A stretch of DNA of 64,000 bases from Podaxis mareebaensis (Eukaryota > Basidiomycota > Agaricomycetes > Agaricales > Agaricaceae): positions 22,291-86,290 of the forward strand of contig JAEUWP010000408.1 in assembly GCA_018524725.1 (NCBI GenBank), given 5' to 3'. Positions 1-10,389 of the stretch are shown here, piece by piece. The translations under genes were made by a program, and so were the position numbers. The notes beneath the pieces are model-generated. The model was given only the letters and a program-made list of their open reading frames with translations, did not search any database and was not told where the DNA came from. Each line of letters begins with the position of its first letter. Positions within the stretch are counted from its first letter, which is position 1.

Positions 1-874
1 AGACGTAATTGTAGTGGAGACAGCAGAGGAATCTTCATCAGGTGTAGGAAGTTGCGCCTGGGCCTGGGCCTGTAGGCGAGCTTTGCTCGCCCTGGAGACT
101 TTATCAATCGCAGAAGCACGAGTCGAACAAGGATCCTTAGACATGAAAGGTGCGAAGTGCTTGATCGCCTCCGCCTCATCGAACCGTAGGTCATAATCCA
201 AGAGGTAAAGGAGTTGCCTTTCCATGAGACCGATTTCTGCGACGTCGAACATTACAGCGTAATTCGCCCAGTGAACATTCTTGGGTGACGAGTCGTTGAG
301 GTATTTGGCAGTCACGATGAGCGTAGCTAGAAAGACTCTATGCCGAGTACAGGGCATCCCTATCCATTCAGGGATCAATCGGTCAGTTTTCAGTGCTCCG
401 TTCAATGTGATGACATGCACCTTTCGCCATATCCGGAAGCTTTGTTCTTAGCCTCTCGAGGTATACCAAGGTCGTGAGCAATGTTGGGACTTGTACGTTG
501 GAACACTTGATCAAATGTGCGATGAAGTCATCCAAAGGAATCAACCGATTCGAGGCCTCGGTTGACCTGGAGGGTGTCGCCATCCCTGGCGACACAGGCG
601 GTGTGACAAGGCCTTCCATAGCTGCAGCCATCGAAGCACCAGCACTTGCAGACGCTACCAAAGTACGAGATCCAGATTTAGAGGTCGATGAGCCCGCCGA
701 AGAAGCACTGTCGACGTGAATAACACTTGTTGCACTCGCAGCAATGTGCTGTATCATATCCATCGAAACACGTCGATGCATGAGCGCGACTAACTGGGGG
801 TCATGCATAGACGAGGGAACCAACGAGGCAGGATGCCTGCGGTCAGGATGAACAGTGAGTTGGGGCGCCGGCAT
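1..874 (-). CDS. Pho85-type cyclin (PCL1/2-like), partial
   Basis: Regulatory subunit for a Pho85/Cdk5-like cyclin-dependent kinase, expected to act in cell-cycle entry or polarity. Two exons are visible (874-421 and 359-1), split by a 61-base GT-AG intron. Joined, they give 271 residues that run off the left edge, so the C-terminus is missing. The cyclin box is clear: the helix around [14 protein letters not shown] (near residue 28), then [15 protein letters not shown], then across the splice [16 protein letters not shown] and the helix ending in [11 protein letters not shown]. The order and spacing match the Pcl1/Pcl2 branch of the cyclin family. A low-complexity QAQAQAQ stretch follows the domain. 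The start at 874 is the first ATG before the conserved HPASLVP segment. A longer 5' exon cannot be excluded. The assignment to cyclins is firm; the exact subfamily is inference. Confidence 0.85.
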
Positions 875-2493
875 GCGAAAAGTCGGATTCCTGTGCCTCT
901 ATGCGCTCGCGGATGATTGCAAGACAGGATTGTATAAGGAGGGATATGTAGGTTGGATGTCCGAAAGACTCGCCGTACCGTCGTTGTGCGGAAGGGATCG
1001 CCAGTGGGTGAGTTACCTCGACTAGGGATGTGATTGTGATAGAGGAGAAGAGGAACAAAGGGGGAATCAAGAAATGTGCATGTTTCGGCCTGGCGTGTTT
1101 TTGAACATATTCGTACCAGAGACAAATTCTGCCACGCGAGCATGTTATGTTTCCCCGATCCACTGGATGATATAATTGACGACCAGGCCACAACGTCCAG
1201 AAGACTGGCTAAAGGTATACTCGAATCCAGGTATTTTATCCAGCATAAACAAGAACATAAAAAGGTCGCTCGAATGCCCGTTGTTGACAAGTTGGTGGTT
1301 TGAGTAAATGAGGTGATACATAAGCTCCGCTGATCTCAACGTGTGGCGCTCACTACCACCGTGCACATGACAAGCCTATCTTGCTGAGTGCTCCGACTCT
1401 CTTCTCTGTCTCCAAGCACTCGAAACCTTCATCAATTGTTACCTTCCACCTGCGAACCACGAGAAGGGGCTCCAACATTCAGCAACGCGCCGTATCCGCA
1501 ACCAGCTCCTGTCCTGTGACATTCTGGCTTTCCGCTGGTCAACATTGCGACCTCACAGGACGGACCTCTTCAAAGTGACTACTTCTACTTTTGTTAAAAA
1601 CGAGCCAGTTGACATCACGAGCACTACCTCATGCCTGTTACCTGAAATACCAATGTATTCCATCCTCGCTTCTTGAACTTCCATGGCATGCCTCTTGGAA
1701 ACATTACAGGTTCCATTCCAAGTCGGTCACCGGATCTTTATTCGCCTCTCGTAAAGTCCGGTGCATGGCTTCAATTTTCATTGCAATAACACGGCATCTG
1801 TACACAAAGACTTCCATGATCGCGTTATGTCCTCAAAATGCACCATCATCATTTCCGCGAGTCGCGGACCGGATGAAGTACAGTATACCTACCCAGCTTC
1901 AATTTGAGTTGGGCCTCGGGCCAAACCATGCTTGGCATAGCCTTGCACATGACACCAAGCCGGCTGCATTGGGCTCGCCTCCTATTCTTAAGTGGTTGCG
2001 TTTCATTTTTGGGTTATCCAACTCCAGTGCAGTGTTTCCTCGCCTTCAACTCACGAACTTGAGTTGAAAAAAGAATGGGACGCCCTCCCAGTGTTCCGGT
2101 GAAGAGTGCAAGCTGGTCTCCCTCAAATTTCCGCCTCCTTCAAATCCTATACGTCTCAATCTTCCATACTCTTCATTGGAGAGAACAGACAGTGTCCGAG
2201 TTTCTGGAATAATGGACGAGACAAGTAGCGAGTAGTGGCGGGGGTGCTATATATGCAGCGCCATGTATTTAGTACGCCTTGACCGCGGAGCCAAATTCAA
2301 ATTCAGCCACACTGACCGGAACTCACAGGACTGCCTACTAGAAGCTGAAATTTACGAGACCATACATGCTCGACGCCATTCTCCCGACAGGACACTCGAA
2401 GTCGACGACATATAAGAACGAAGATGTACAACCTTGGAGACCTCGCTTCAGTAGCCTCCCCTGTAATCTGTGAACATCACCTCTTCAACAGCA
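875..2493. other. Intergenic region between divergent genes, no gene seen
   Basis: About 1.6 kb between the start of the cyclin and the start of the LysM gene. It must hold both promoters. Open frames exist on both strands (for example 1591-2067), but none shows a recognisable domain or splice structure, and several begin with non-ATG codons. A possible TATA-like element (ctatatatgc, near 2247) lies about 245 bases before the LysM start. Nothing else is supported. Confidence 0.5.
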
Positions 2494-3153
2494 ATGTTCT
2501 CCAAGTCCCTTGCCGCCGTTATCATCTTGGCTGCCTTGGGTACTGTCCTTTAGTTCCCTGTGCGAGCAGTCGTTTTGCTGATCCTCATTCTGTTAGCGCC
2601 TGTCATCTCCGCGGCTGATCCTCCTTGCACCAGACATGCCACAGTCGAGCAAGGCGACACCTGCGACAAGATCTGCCAAAGGGCTCAAGTCTCAATGTAA
2701 ATAGACATCTCCCCCAGTCGAACACAAGAACAAGTATCAATTTCTGACTTAACCTGCACTTAGCTTCCAGCTCCGCCACTTTAACACTTGGATTGATCCC
2801 CAGTGCTCCAACCTTCACGCCGGACAGGTAAGCGCAACCCAGCTTCTTAGACGGCTTTCGCAGTTAACCTTACCGGGTGTACTAGGACTTGTGCCTTGCT
2901 AAGGAAGGCCAAGATTGCACCAAGCTTCACCAAGTGGTTGAGGGCGACTACTGCTACAAGATCGTTCAAGACGCTGGCATCACGATGGATGTCTTCCTTG
3001 CGAACAATGGTATGCAACAGTCCGACTGCCAACATATTTACCCCGGCCAGGTGAGTCTATCATTTTCTGATGCTGTTAGGACTCATGGCGAGACTTTATG
3101 TCGACCAGATGCTTTGCATCGCTGGTGAGCGCATCCCTTATGATAGCAAATAA
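2494..3153 (+). CDS. Secreted protein with two LysM domains
   Basis: Small secreted protein that should bind chitin or related N-acetylglucosamine polymers. Five exons: 2494-2539, 2597-2696, 2764-2827, 2886-3050, 3109-3153, giving 139 residues. Residues 1-22 form a signal peptide (hydrophobic core LAAVIILAALGAPVIS). LysM 1 runs from TVEQGDTCDKIC to SNLHAGQDLCLA; LysM 2 from QVVEGDYCYKIV to IYPGQMLCIAG. Each has the GD-x-C and GQ-x-LC landmarks and paired cysteines of fungal LysM proteins. Apart from the two domains there is almost nothing else, which is the build of fungal LysM effectors and chitin-shielding proteins. The last exon restores the LCIAG ending of the domain and adds a nine-residue tail. 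The neighbouring F-box gene converges on it. Function as an effector is inference; the domains are clear. Confidence 0.88.
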
Positions 3154-3536
3154 ACGCGACGGTTGTTTGGCAAGCTGCGAGGATCGTCATCGATGTTTCT
3201 TTGGAAACACAAATTATAAGCAATGATGTAACGAATAGTCAGAATGAATTACCCCTACAATCATTTCGGTCTGCAACCTTTGCAAATTTCTGAACATACA
3301 ATGAGTGTTGCCCAGGTTCGGGCTGAAGGAGACACCTCAGACTGCGAAACTCTCCGAACCAATTGTCTGAGGTCTACAACTCTGATCCCTACAATCAAAA
3401 TGTACTGAAAGACGAGGCTACTACCCCTATCGCAACGTTTTGCATATAATACATTGCTAAGAGTAAGGCATATAAATGGTCTGTCCCTTCCTACGTCATT
3501 GTATAATTTCCCTACTAGTTTTCATCGAGTGCAGAC
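3154..3536. other. Convergent 3' spacer
   Basis: 383 bases between two converging genes (LysM and F-box). It must contain both 3' ends. I see no gene, hairpin or repeat in it. Confidence 0.5.
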
Positions 3537-5177
3537 TCAAAACTCCGACAAATCATCCAACAGATCATGGCGCTGCCAATCACACTCTATCTCAACCTCA
3601 TCTTCCTCAACCACCACCTTCATACCATCGCCAACGAATTCCCTCATGCCCTCAATGAAATCCCGTGGCCACGGTTTCAAATAGTCAAAGGAGAGGATCA
3701 AATGGTCCAAGGTTTCCTTCGTTGCTGTTCGCCGTAAGCGTATCATTTCCAGAAAAGTTTGAACTGTGCATGTAGTCATTTGATTTGTCTTCGCTGTTAG
3801 ATGGAGTTTGCGAAGGGAGGGTAACATCTGGAGTGCTCTGTTCGGCTGCGGGGTCAAGAGCTCGAGAAGGCTGGTTTTGAGTGACGGCCAACAACTGATT
3901 TTCAGATTCGAGAGAGAGATGAGAGGGAGTAACATGCTCTTCAGTCTGCGTTTGTCTCGCCTCCGAAGCCGGAAATCGAGATTCTGGATCGAGTTGGGGT
4001 ATAAGCATAACAACTGCCAGTCGATATTAGCACTCCAATGCGGGCGCCAGGTGATGGTTTCGAGTGAGGGGAATGAAAGGTACCGGCCCATAGCGTCTTT
4101 CCATGGGCGTGTAAGGTCATGATCGAGGTAGTGGAGGTCTTTGAGACGTTCAAGGGCGATGGAGTCCTTTATCGCGAGAGAATCCGAGGTTGGAGAGGTG
4201 TGAAGATCCTTGCACGAGAAGTACTCCAAGTTCGGACATTGAACGAAGAGTTTGAGGCAGAGATTGGACGATATATGAGTTAAAGTGAGGTGTGTGATCA
4301 CGTTCCATGGAAGGTCGACCACGGCGGATCCTGATATTCCCGTGAGCTCGACAGTACGTAGTCGAGGAGCGTTGGTGATTGAGAAAGTGCCGTCAAGAGT
4401 GTCAAAAGAGGACTTCATCCATACCTCCTCCAGGTTAGAAAAAGTCACCGCCTGTTGAACCTTGGCAATATGCGACAGCCAAGGGCGAGGCCACGTCTTG
4501 AAACGTAGGGTCTTCAGCCTATGCCCGTTCTCAACGAAGATGGTCTTGAACGCGTCCTCGTGAGGTATCACATCGGATCTCTCATCATCTGAATCCAGAG
4601 GACCACCTCGGAAGCAGTCGACGATTAACTCGAGTGGCCTGGCCTTCATGTTCCGGAAGTAGGTTCTGAATATAGTGGCGATAGGGAAGTGCTGCTGCCA
4701 TGCCCAACAACCCGTGAGAGGCATTTGTGTCCAGAGCTGTGGTGAGCTCCAGGCAACTTGGCGCCAGTGCGAGCAGACGGCCCCGAGACGGATGGGGGTG
4801 AGTGGGTGTCTGCGCTTGGAGAGAGAACAGCCACTTGGCCTGTCCATGGCATCTGCGTATTGGAAGATTTCTGCGAGTAGCTCCGTAGGGAGTTTGCAGA
4901 TCGGCGATCGTTGGTGGTTGGTACGTCGGAGGAGGATAGCTCGACGGGTTTGAAGCTGGCGTATGAGGTCGTCCAAGCGATTGATCTCCTCAGAGTCGGA
5001 AGTCATGCTGTCAGGGGATTGGGCATAGTGATTGTCTGGGGATACAATGCTGTTACCAGATTCTTGGAGAAGGTGCTTTAATTCGGTGAGGAGAACACCG
5101 AACTTAGTGTCGTTATCGCGTTTGGTCTGTGTCTGGCGATGGCCACAGCAAAGACAGCACGAAATGCCTGGTCCCAT
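3537..5177 (-). CDS. F-box protein with leucine-rich-repeat-like C-terminus
   Basis: Likely substrate adaptor of an SCF ubiquitin ligase. One uninterrupted frame of 546 residues, ATG at 5177. An F-box-like domain sits at residues 91-150: ICKLPTELLAEIFQYA, then LGAVCSHWRQVAWSSPQLW, the classic pattern of the large agaricomycete F-box family. A helix at 64-85 (DEINRLDDLIRQLQ-type spacing) is a probable coiled coil and is also usual in this family. After the F-box, irregular LRR-like stretches (NLEEVWMKSS, LRTVELTGISG, VITHLTLTHIS) run to about residue 450. The N-terminus has a cysteine cluster (CCLCC at 7-11) that is not part of the usual family build. The substrate cannot be told. These genes are multi-copy and fast-evolving, so no orthologue is proposed. 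Confidence 0.88.
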   Translation of the reverse strand: MGPGISCCLCCGHRQTQTKRDNDTKFGVLLTELKHLLQESGNSIVSPDNHYAQSPDSMTSDSEEINRLDDLIRQLQTRRAILLRRTNHQRSPICKLPTELLAEIFQYADAMDRPSGCSLSKRRHPLTPIRLGAVCSHWRQVAWSSPQLWTQMPLTGCWAWQQHFPIATIFRTYFRNMKARPLELIVDCFRGGPLDSDDERSDVIPHEDAFKTIFVENGHRLKTLRFKTWPRPWLSHIAKVQQAVTFSNLEEVWMKSSFDTLDGTFSITNAPRLRTVELTGISGSAVVDLPWNVITHLTLTHISSNLCLKLFVQCPNLEYFSCKDLHTSPTSDSLAIKDSIALERLKDLHYLDHDLTRPWKDAMGRYLSFPSLETITWRPHWSANIDWQLLCLYPNSIQNLDFRLRRRDKRRLKSMLLPLISLSNLKISCWPSLKTSLLELLTPQPNRALQMLPSLRKLHLTAKTNQMTTCTVQTFLEMIRLRRTATKETLDHLILSFDYLKPWPRDFIEGMREFVGDGMKVVVEEDEVEIECDWQRHDLLDDLSEF

Positions 5178-5963
5178 GAGTGCTGAGGGCTTATCGGTGG
5201 AGATGTTAAACCTCTACTCACCCAGAACCGAAGCTTTTAGGTGCAGCATTAGACGCCCATGGATCGGTCACTGCCGTACTGGCGCCAAATGGCCATGTGA
5301 GTTCCGCCCTAAATCCCCGCAGCTCTACGGTGGAGCTCTCGGCAGGACTTGTAGCATGTGCGCGCTTGTCATCAAATTGGTATCGCTGCGGTCGCTGCTG
5401 CAGGGCCTTGGGATCAACATGTTAAAATACCCATTAGGGGGTTCAAATCCGAGGGTATCGATTGAATACTTTAATGAGAAGTAGATGTATGGGGCGAGCG
5501 GACGTTATAAATGCCGATGATCAATGTCGTTAATGGCTCGTCGAAACGCTGATGTTTTGAGGGCGGGCTCACCTTGCTAAGATAAAGTTGTGGTCCCTCA
5601 TTCCGCAATTAATTACGTCAGCATTGTTTGTTTGTTTGTATTTGGTCATTTAGCCACCTCCAAGGGCAATGACCTTGCACACTGCACCAACCGTTCCTCA
5701 AGACACTCCGGATGTAAGTATGCCAGTCCACCATTCCAAAGAGGCCTCAGAACGACTATGCGGATGTCCTGGATGCGTTCTACGTGAAATCGGCGTCGAA
5801 ATTGGTGCAGATTGGGCTGGATGGATCTTAGTATGGCTGGATGCACAAAGTGATGATTTGGGACTTGGGTCGTTAACCGCCGGTTTTTCCCTTTCTTTCC
5901 CCTTGCACGCCGCACCTTTGTCAACGAGGACGCTGATGCGATATCGTTTCTGCAGAATTCACG
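5178..5963. other. Divergent promoter region of F-box and ribosomal uL2 genes
   Basis: 786 bases between two divergent starts. A pyrimidine-rich run (tttttccctttctttcccc, near 5883-5901) lies about 65 bases before the uL2 ATG and resembles the pyrimidine tracts common upstream of fungal ribosomal protein genes. A short ATG frame beginning at 5669 sits in the probable 5' leader; I see no evidence that it is a gene. Confidence 0.45.
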
Positions 5964-6946
5964 ATGGGTCGGGTTATTAGGGCACAAAGACGTTCTCATG
6001 CAATCGTCAGTATTTATTTCAAGTGTGATGATCAGGAATTGACCAACGTCCATCCATTCAGTTCAAAGCACACACCCACCACAACAAGGCACCGGCCCAA
6101 TTCCGTGCTCTCGACTTCGCTGAGCGCAACGGCTACATTCGGGGTATTGTGAAGGAGATCATCCACGATGCTGGCCGGTGAGTTGGTTGGGGATTGGTTC
6201 GACACATTACCTGATATTCTCCAACTCTCAGTGGTGCTCCCTTAGCCCGCGTTGTTTTCCGTGACCCCTACCGCTACAAGCTCCGCAAGGAGACTTTCAT
6301 CGCTACCGAGGGTCTTCACACTGGTGCCTTCGTCTACTGCGGCAAGAAGGCCACCCTCACCGTCGGCAACGTCCTCCCCGTCTCTCAATGCCCCGAAGGT
6401 ACCATCATTTGCAATGTTGAGGAGAAGGTCGGCGACCGTGGTGCCCTCGCTCGCACTTCTGGCAACTATGCCACTATCATTGGCCACTCCCCCGACGACA
6501 ACAAGACAAGAATCAGGCTTCCTAGCGGCGCCAAGAAGACTATCTCTGGATCTGCACGTGCTACCGTTGGTATTGTTGCTGGTGGCGGAAGGATCGACAA
6601 GCCTTTGCTGAAGGCTGGCCGTGCATACTACAAATTCAAGGCCAAGCGCTACAAGTACGTCACTGCTTATTTTAAACCCTCAACAAAACGCCTAATGTTG
6701 CTTTAGCTGGCCTCGTACTCGTGGTGTTGCTATGAACCCCGTCGATCATCCTCATGGTGGTGGTAACCACCAGCACATCGGTCACGCCTCGACAGTGGCT
6801 CGCTCCGCTGTTCCTGGCCAGAAAGTCGGTCTCATTGCTGCTCGCCGCGTACGTCGCTTTTCACCCGGTTCGATGAATTATCGGAGACTGACCATTTTGT
6901 ACAGACTGGTCTACTACGTGGTACCGTCAAGGTCAAGGAGGTCTAG
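5964..6946 (+). CDS. RPL2: 60S ribosomal protein uL2 (L8)
   Basis: Large-subunit ribosomal protein next to the peptidyl transferase centre. Five exons: 5964-6005, 6062-6177, 6232-6654, 6707-6848, 6905-6946, giving 254 residues, the same length as the yeast protein. Landmarks in order: start [11 protein letters not shown], the segment [35 protein letters not shown], the conserved [15 protein letters not shown], and the diagnostic loop [17 protein letters not shown] that carries the essential histidine of the family. The C-terminus ends [14 protein letters not shown]. All four introns are 52-56 bases with GT-AG ends. The start codon matches the universal MGRVIR beginning. Identity is essentially certain. 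Confidence 0.98.
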
Positions 6947-7220
6947 ATCTATTTTCGCACTTGATTTCCTTTACCTGTCGTGCCTTGATAAAAATACTCT
7001 ATGTATAATGAGCCACACGCTCAGTATGCAACGCCATGATCCATGCTACTTTTGAGTCCTGTAACAAGACATGCCACCCACCTATGACACGTTATTGCAT
7101 TCAGTTATTAACCTCTCCAAGTTTGGACGAGTTGAACTGGCCAAGGACCCGCAAGGTTACAAGAAGATTGGTATATTGACACTGAATACAAGTTAGTACA
7201 TAAAGATAGTCATTGCACGA

Positions 7221-9337
7221 CTAACGGGTAGCCTCCTCCATCTCCACCCGCCATCGACGTTGGATGTCAATTGTCTCCATGAAGATCTTAAATTTGGCGT
7301 TGAGGAGCTTCTTATCCCTCGCCGAGGCGCTGGGGACTATCAACGTTCCGGGAGGCGTCATCTCAACCTGGAAAGAAGCTGTCAGAACTTCGAAAGCGAA
7401 GGAGCTGGATAGCTAGCTATACCATAGCTTTCCACAATGCCTTAGCCTGGTCAACCTCACCACCTCTCCCACCTCCTTCCGCTGCAAATCGTCCAAGGAT
7501 AGCGGCACCACGGACAACAGCCGCTGCATGATCTTGTGGTAGGACAACAGGCATGTTGCACACATCGGCAAAAAGTTGCATCAAAGCAAGGTTCTTGGAC
7601 TGTCCGCCGCTCATGTAGATCGAGGAGATGGAGTGGCCGCGGCTGTTCAGAACGGCGATGATGTGTCTGGTTTGGAGGGCGATGGATTCGAGTGTTGCGT
7701 TGTATTTCTTTGCGAGGTCGGGGAGGCTTGAGGAAAGTTCGAGGCCGGTGATTGAGCCGCGCATGCGTGGGTCTGCTATTGGTGAGCGGTTGCCTGTGTG
7801 TGTAGTGCCCGGATCAGATATAGACTTTCGTAGGGGTGAGGAGAGGGACAGACCATGGAAGTCTGGGTAGATGTGTAAGTCTTTCGTTAGCTCTGTTAGA
7901 CTGCTGACGCCGTTCTCCACTCGGAGTTGTTCGAGGATATCTTCAAGGACTGATTGCGAGCGTCAGGATCTAGCAGTACCATGGTCTGAGGTACGGGACT
8001 CACTTTCGTGTTTGTTCTTTTGCTTCTCCTTGGCAAGTTCTTCCAGCTTTGAATAAGCAGGGTGAGTTGTCAAGACAAAGTCAATGAGCTAAAAGCCGTT
8101 ATGAGTGCGTGTGTAACAGTAGAGTTTGTAGTTGAGACTTACCTGGCCGGTGGAAGATTGTCCTCCTTCATTCATCCACCAACCCCTAAACACCGGATCT
8201 TTGTATGGTCCCCAAACACCGTCCACGAAAATGCCATTCGGGCTCTGCAGCAATCGCTTACTCTCGAGTATAAATTGATCATAGGTAGCGCCTTTACCTG
8301 GACTATGTGACAGGTGCTGGTGCCAGCAATAACGGCCATACGGTGTTGTGATTCTTGGAGACCGGGGAATTTATCCTGGAGGACTCCGTCCTCCTTGTAT
8401 CGGGCAGCAACTGTGCCCAGCCAGCCAGCGTATCTAATAAGCCTTCAGATTTTACACTGTTTCCTAGAACGCCGGGACCTACGCGTCGATCAGAGCACTA
8501 CCAACAGGCGTGCCTTCCACCAATCCCAACTCCTCTGCTGCCTGCTTCGAGAGTCCAGTCCCGACAGGCATACCCGCAGTCAACACTTTCCCCTCCTCCG
8601 CCCCCATCTGCACATACTCATTCACCACAAGCTGCCCTAACCCAATTTTCTGAAAGAAATCGTTATGCCACCCCGTTTTTGGCACGAACGAGCATTTGCA
8701 GGTGACAGAGCAGCAAGAACGTGTGCTATCCTTTGTAGCGCGGTATGTGAGGAAGTCTGGGAGGTCGAAGAATTGGCACTTGGAGAAACGTTCTAGAGGC
8801 ATATTGTTCTTGAGCCAAAGCACTTTCGGGACCTCCATTTCTAACTGTGGTCCATTACATTGTGAGCGATTGGAGAAGTGGTTGGGGGTGGTGGGGACGT
8901 ACGCTCATCCTGCCACCGACGTAGTCCAACACGACGGACCCAGTGCTGTTGATCAAGTCGGCTTCTTTCTCCGCCCGATGGTCTGCCCATAGGATGATAT
9001 TCCTTTCGCCGTGTAAGCCTATGTCGTTCCCCTTGGTTACGACAACCGGTTCGCCCTCAAAGTCGGTGACCGCCAAAGAACATGTCGCGTCAAATCCGAG
9101 TCCTTTAACTGATTTCGCGGGTATTTTTGCATCGACGAGGCATGCTTTAATAGTCTTTGATATAGCAGACCAGGTATCCGTAGTTGATTGCTCGAAGATG
9201 CGATGGTCATGATCGTCCCTCCATGTCTGGGTGTCTTGTGTCGAAGACGCCACAACCGTTCCGTCCTTGGACAACAACGATGCTCGCACGGAGCCCGTTC
9301 CTACGTCAACCCCGACGTAGTATTCTTCAGTGGACAT
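7221..9337 (-). CDS. FGGY-family carbohydrate (pentulose) kinase
   Basis: ATP-dependent sugar kinase of the FGGY family, closest in build to the eukaryotic D-ribulokinase group (yeast YDR109C, human FGGY). Eight exons: 9337-8903, 8844-8483, 8433-8298, 8244-8143, 8088-8004, 7949-7854, 7793-7423, 7367-7221, giving 577 residues. Landmarks: phosphate-binding start YYVGVDVGTGSVRASL, VKGLGFDATCSLAV, PKVLWLKNNMP, the AYAGWLGTV and AGTSTCHIVQ segments, GIFVDGVWGPYKD, GWWMNEGGQSSTGQL, GNRSPIADPRMRGSI, and the C-terminal SGGQSKN and VVRGAAILG motifs. These occur in the order expected for the whole kinase fold. One 60-base intron (7794-7853) has no stop and keeps frame, so unspliced message would insert 20 residues. 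The substrate (ribulose or a related pentulose) is inference from family. Confidence 0.93.
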
Positions 9338-9645
9338 GGTATCTAGCGAAGTGCTTGCAGGGTTTGATCATACGAGATCATCTTGGAGATAGCAGAGGTC
9401 ACCAGATCAGCACCACATGAGAATTCCAGTGGAGCAGTTTATGATGATCAATTTCCCCCAGCATCGTGCAACCCACTACAACTCTCAACAAACTTAGTGC
9501 CATACACTTCCGGAAATACACCTCATTAGAAGTCACAACCGAGGTAGTGCTTTAGAGTTTTCAGGGGAAAGCATAAATTTTTGTGCAGTGAAATACATGT
9601 GCTTAGACGAGCATAATGACAATAAACGGGGAAGAAGGATGGCGT
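9338..9645. other. Spacer between two minus-strand genes
   Basis: 308 bases between the eS25 stop and the kinase start, so it holds the eS25 3' end and the kinase promoter. No further feature seen. Confidence 0.5.
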
Positions 9646-10185
9646 TTAGTCAGATGCGGAGGTTACTCGTGCTAGAGAAGGCACGAAGTCGTCAGATGGA
9701 GTAGATGAGCCTAGAGACTGAGATACGCACTGTAGATCAGCTGCGACGAGTGGTGCACAATGGGCTTAATCAGACCATCCTTCTTCAGATGCCTGATAGC
9801 AATGCGAGCCAGCGAGCCGTTGACTTTTAGACGTTCGATGAGGATACTCTGGCTGATGAACTTGAAGGTCGGGACTTCCTTCATGATACGGTCATAGGTG
9901 GCCTTGTCGAGGCTGACGGAATGTTGGGCCTTGTCCTTGACCTTTCCCTTCGACCACTTCTTCTTCTTGGCTGCCTTTCCGCCGCCTGACGGCGCTGCTG
10001 CTTTTGCTTTGGCCTGACGAGAGAAGACCGATCAGTATTGTAGCTCAGCCTAGGTCCATCCACACCCAAAACGTCGCATCCAGCCTAATTTCTACGATCC
10101 ATCGGTTCCACCCAGTGCGTACGGCGTCGACACGACATCTCGAGTATGCCTGGTCACGGTAAACTGGCGTAGGGACACTCACCAT
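9646..10185 (-). CDS. RPS25: 40S ribosomal protein eS25
   Basis: Small-subunit ribosomal protein. Three exons: 10185-10183 (the ATG alone), 10013-9731 and 9671-9646, giving 103 residues. The joined start is MAKAKAAAPSGGGK, then the lysine-rich KKKKWSKGKVKDKAQH, the core DRIMKEVPTFKFIS, ERLKVNGSLARIAIRHL, and the end QLIYTRVTSASD. The final 26-base exon is supported because it restores the family ending YTRxTxSx, whereas reading through the intron gives a foreign tail. The first exon is only the start codon, followed directly by gtgagt, an arrangement seen in other ribosomal protein genes. The gene is head-to-head with glucosidase II beta. Confidence 0.94.
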
Positions 10186-10389
10186 TCTTGAACTGACCGT
10201 CGATGTTGAGGAGTCCTTGTCGAGGCGTCCCAGATTTCGCTGCGCGCGTGCCTTGTTTGCCCATATTACATAAGCGATCGGGAGGCGCGTGAGTCGACAC
10301 GTCGATCGAGCACGTCGTGCCGCTGTAATTACCTGGCCAACCCAAGACTGCTTTCCGGCTCGTGACCACGGTATCTCTGGGGTAGGGCT
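10186..10389. promoter_or_regulatory. Shared bidirectional promoter RPS25/GTB1
   Basis: Only 204 bases separate the two start codons, so transcription of both genes must begin inside this stretch or in the RPS25 leader. No sequence element could be assigned with confidence. Confidence 0.6.

Noticed and set aside
474..719. Plus-strand frame inside the cyclin gene
   Set aside because: It is the complement of the cyclin's low-complexity serine/alanine stretch.
1591..2067. 158-residue plus-strand frame upstream of the LysM gene
   Set aside because: No recognisable motif, no conserved start context, in a region that must serve as promoter.
5436..5460. ggttcaaatccgag, resembling a tRNA B box
   Set aside because: No matching A box or acceptor stem could be found in the 80 bases before it.
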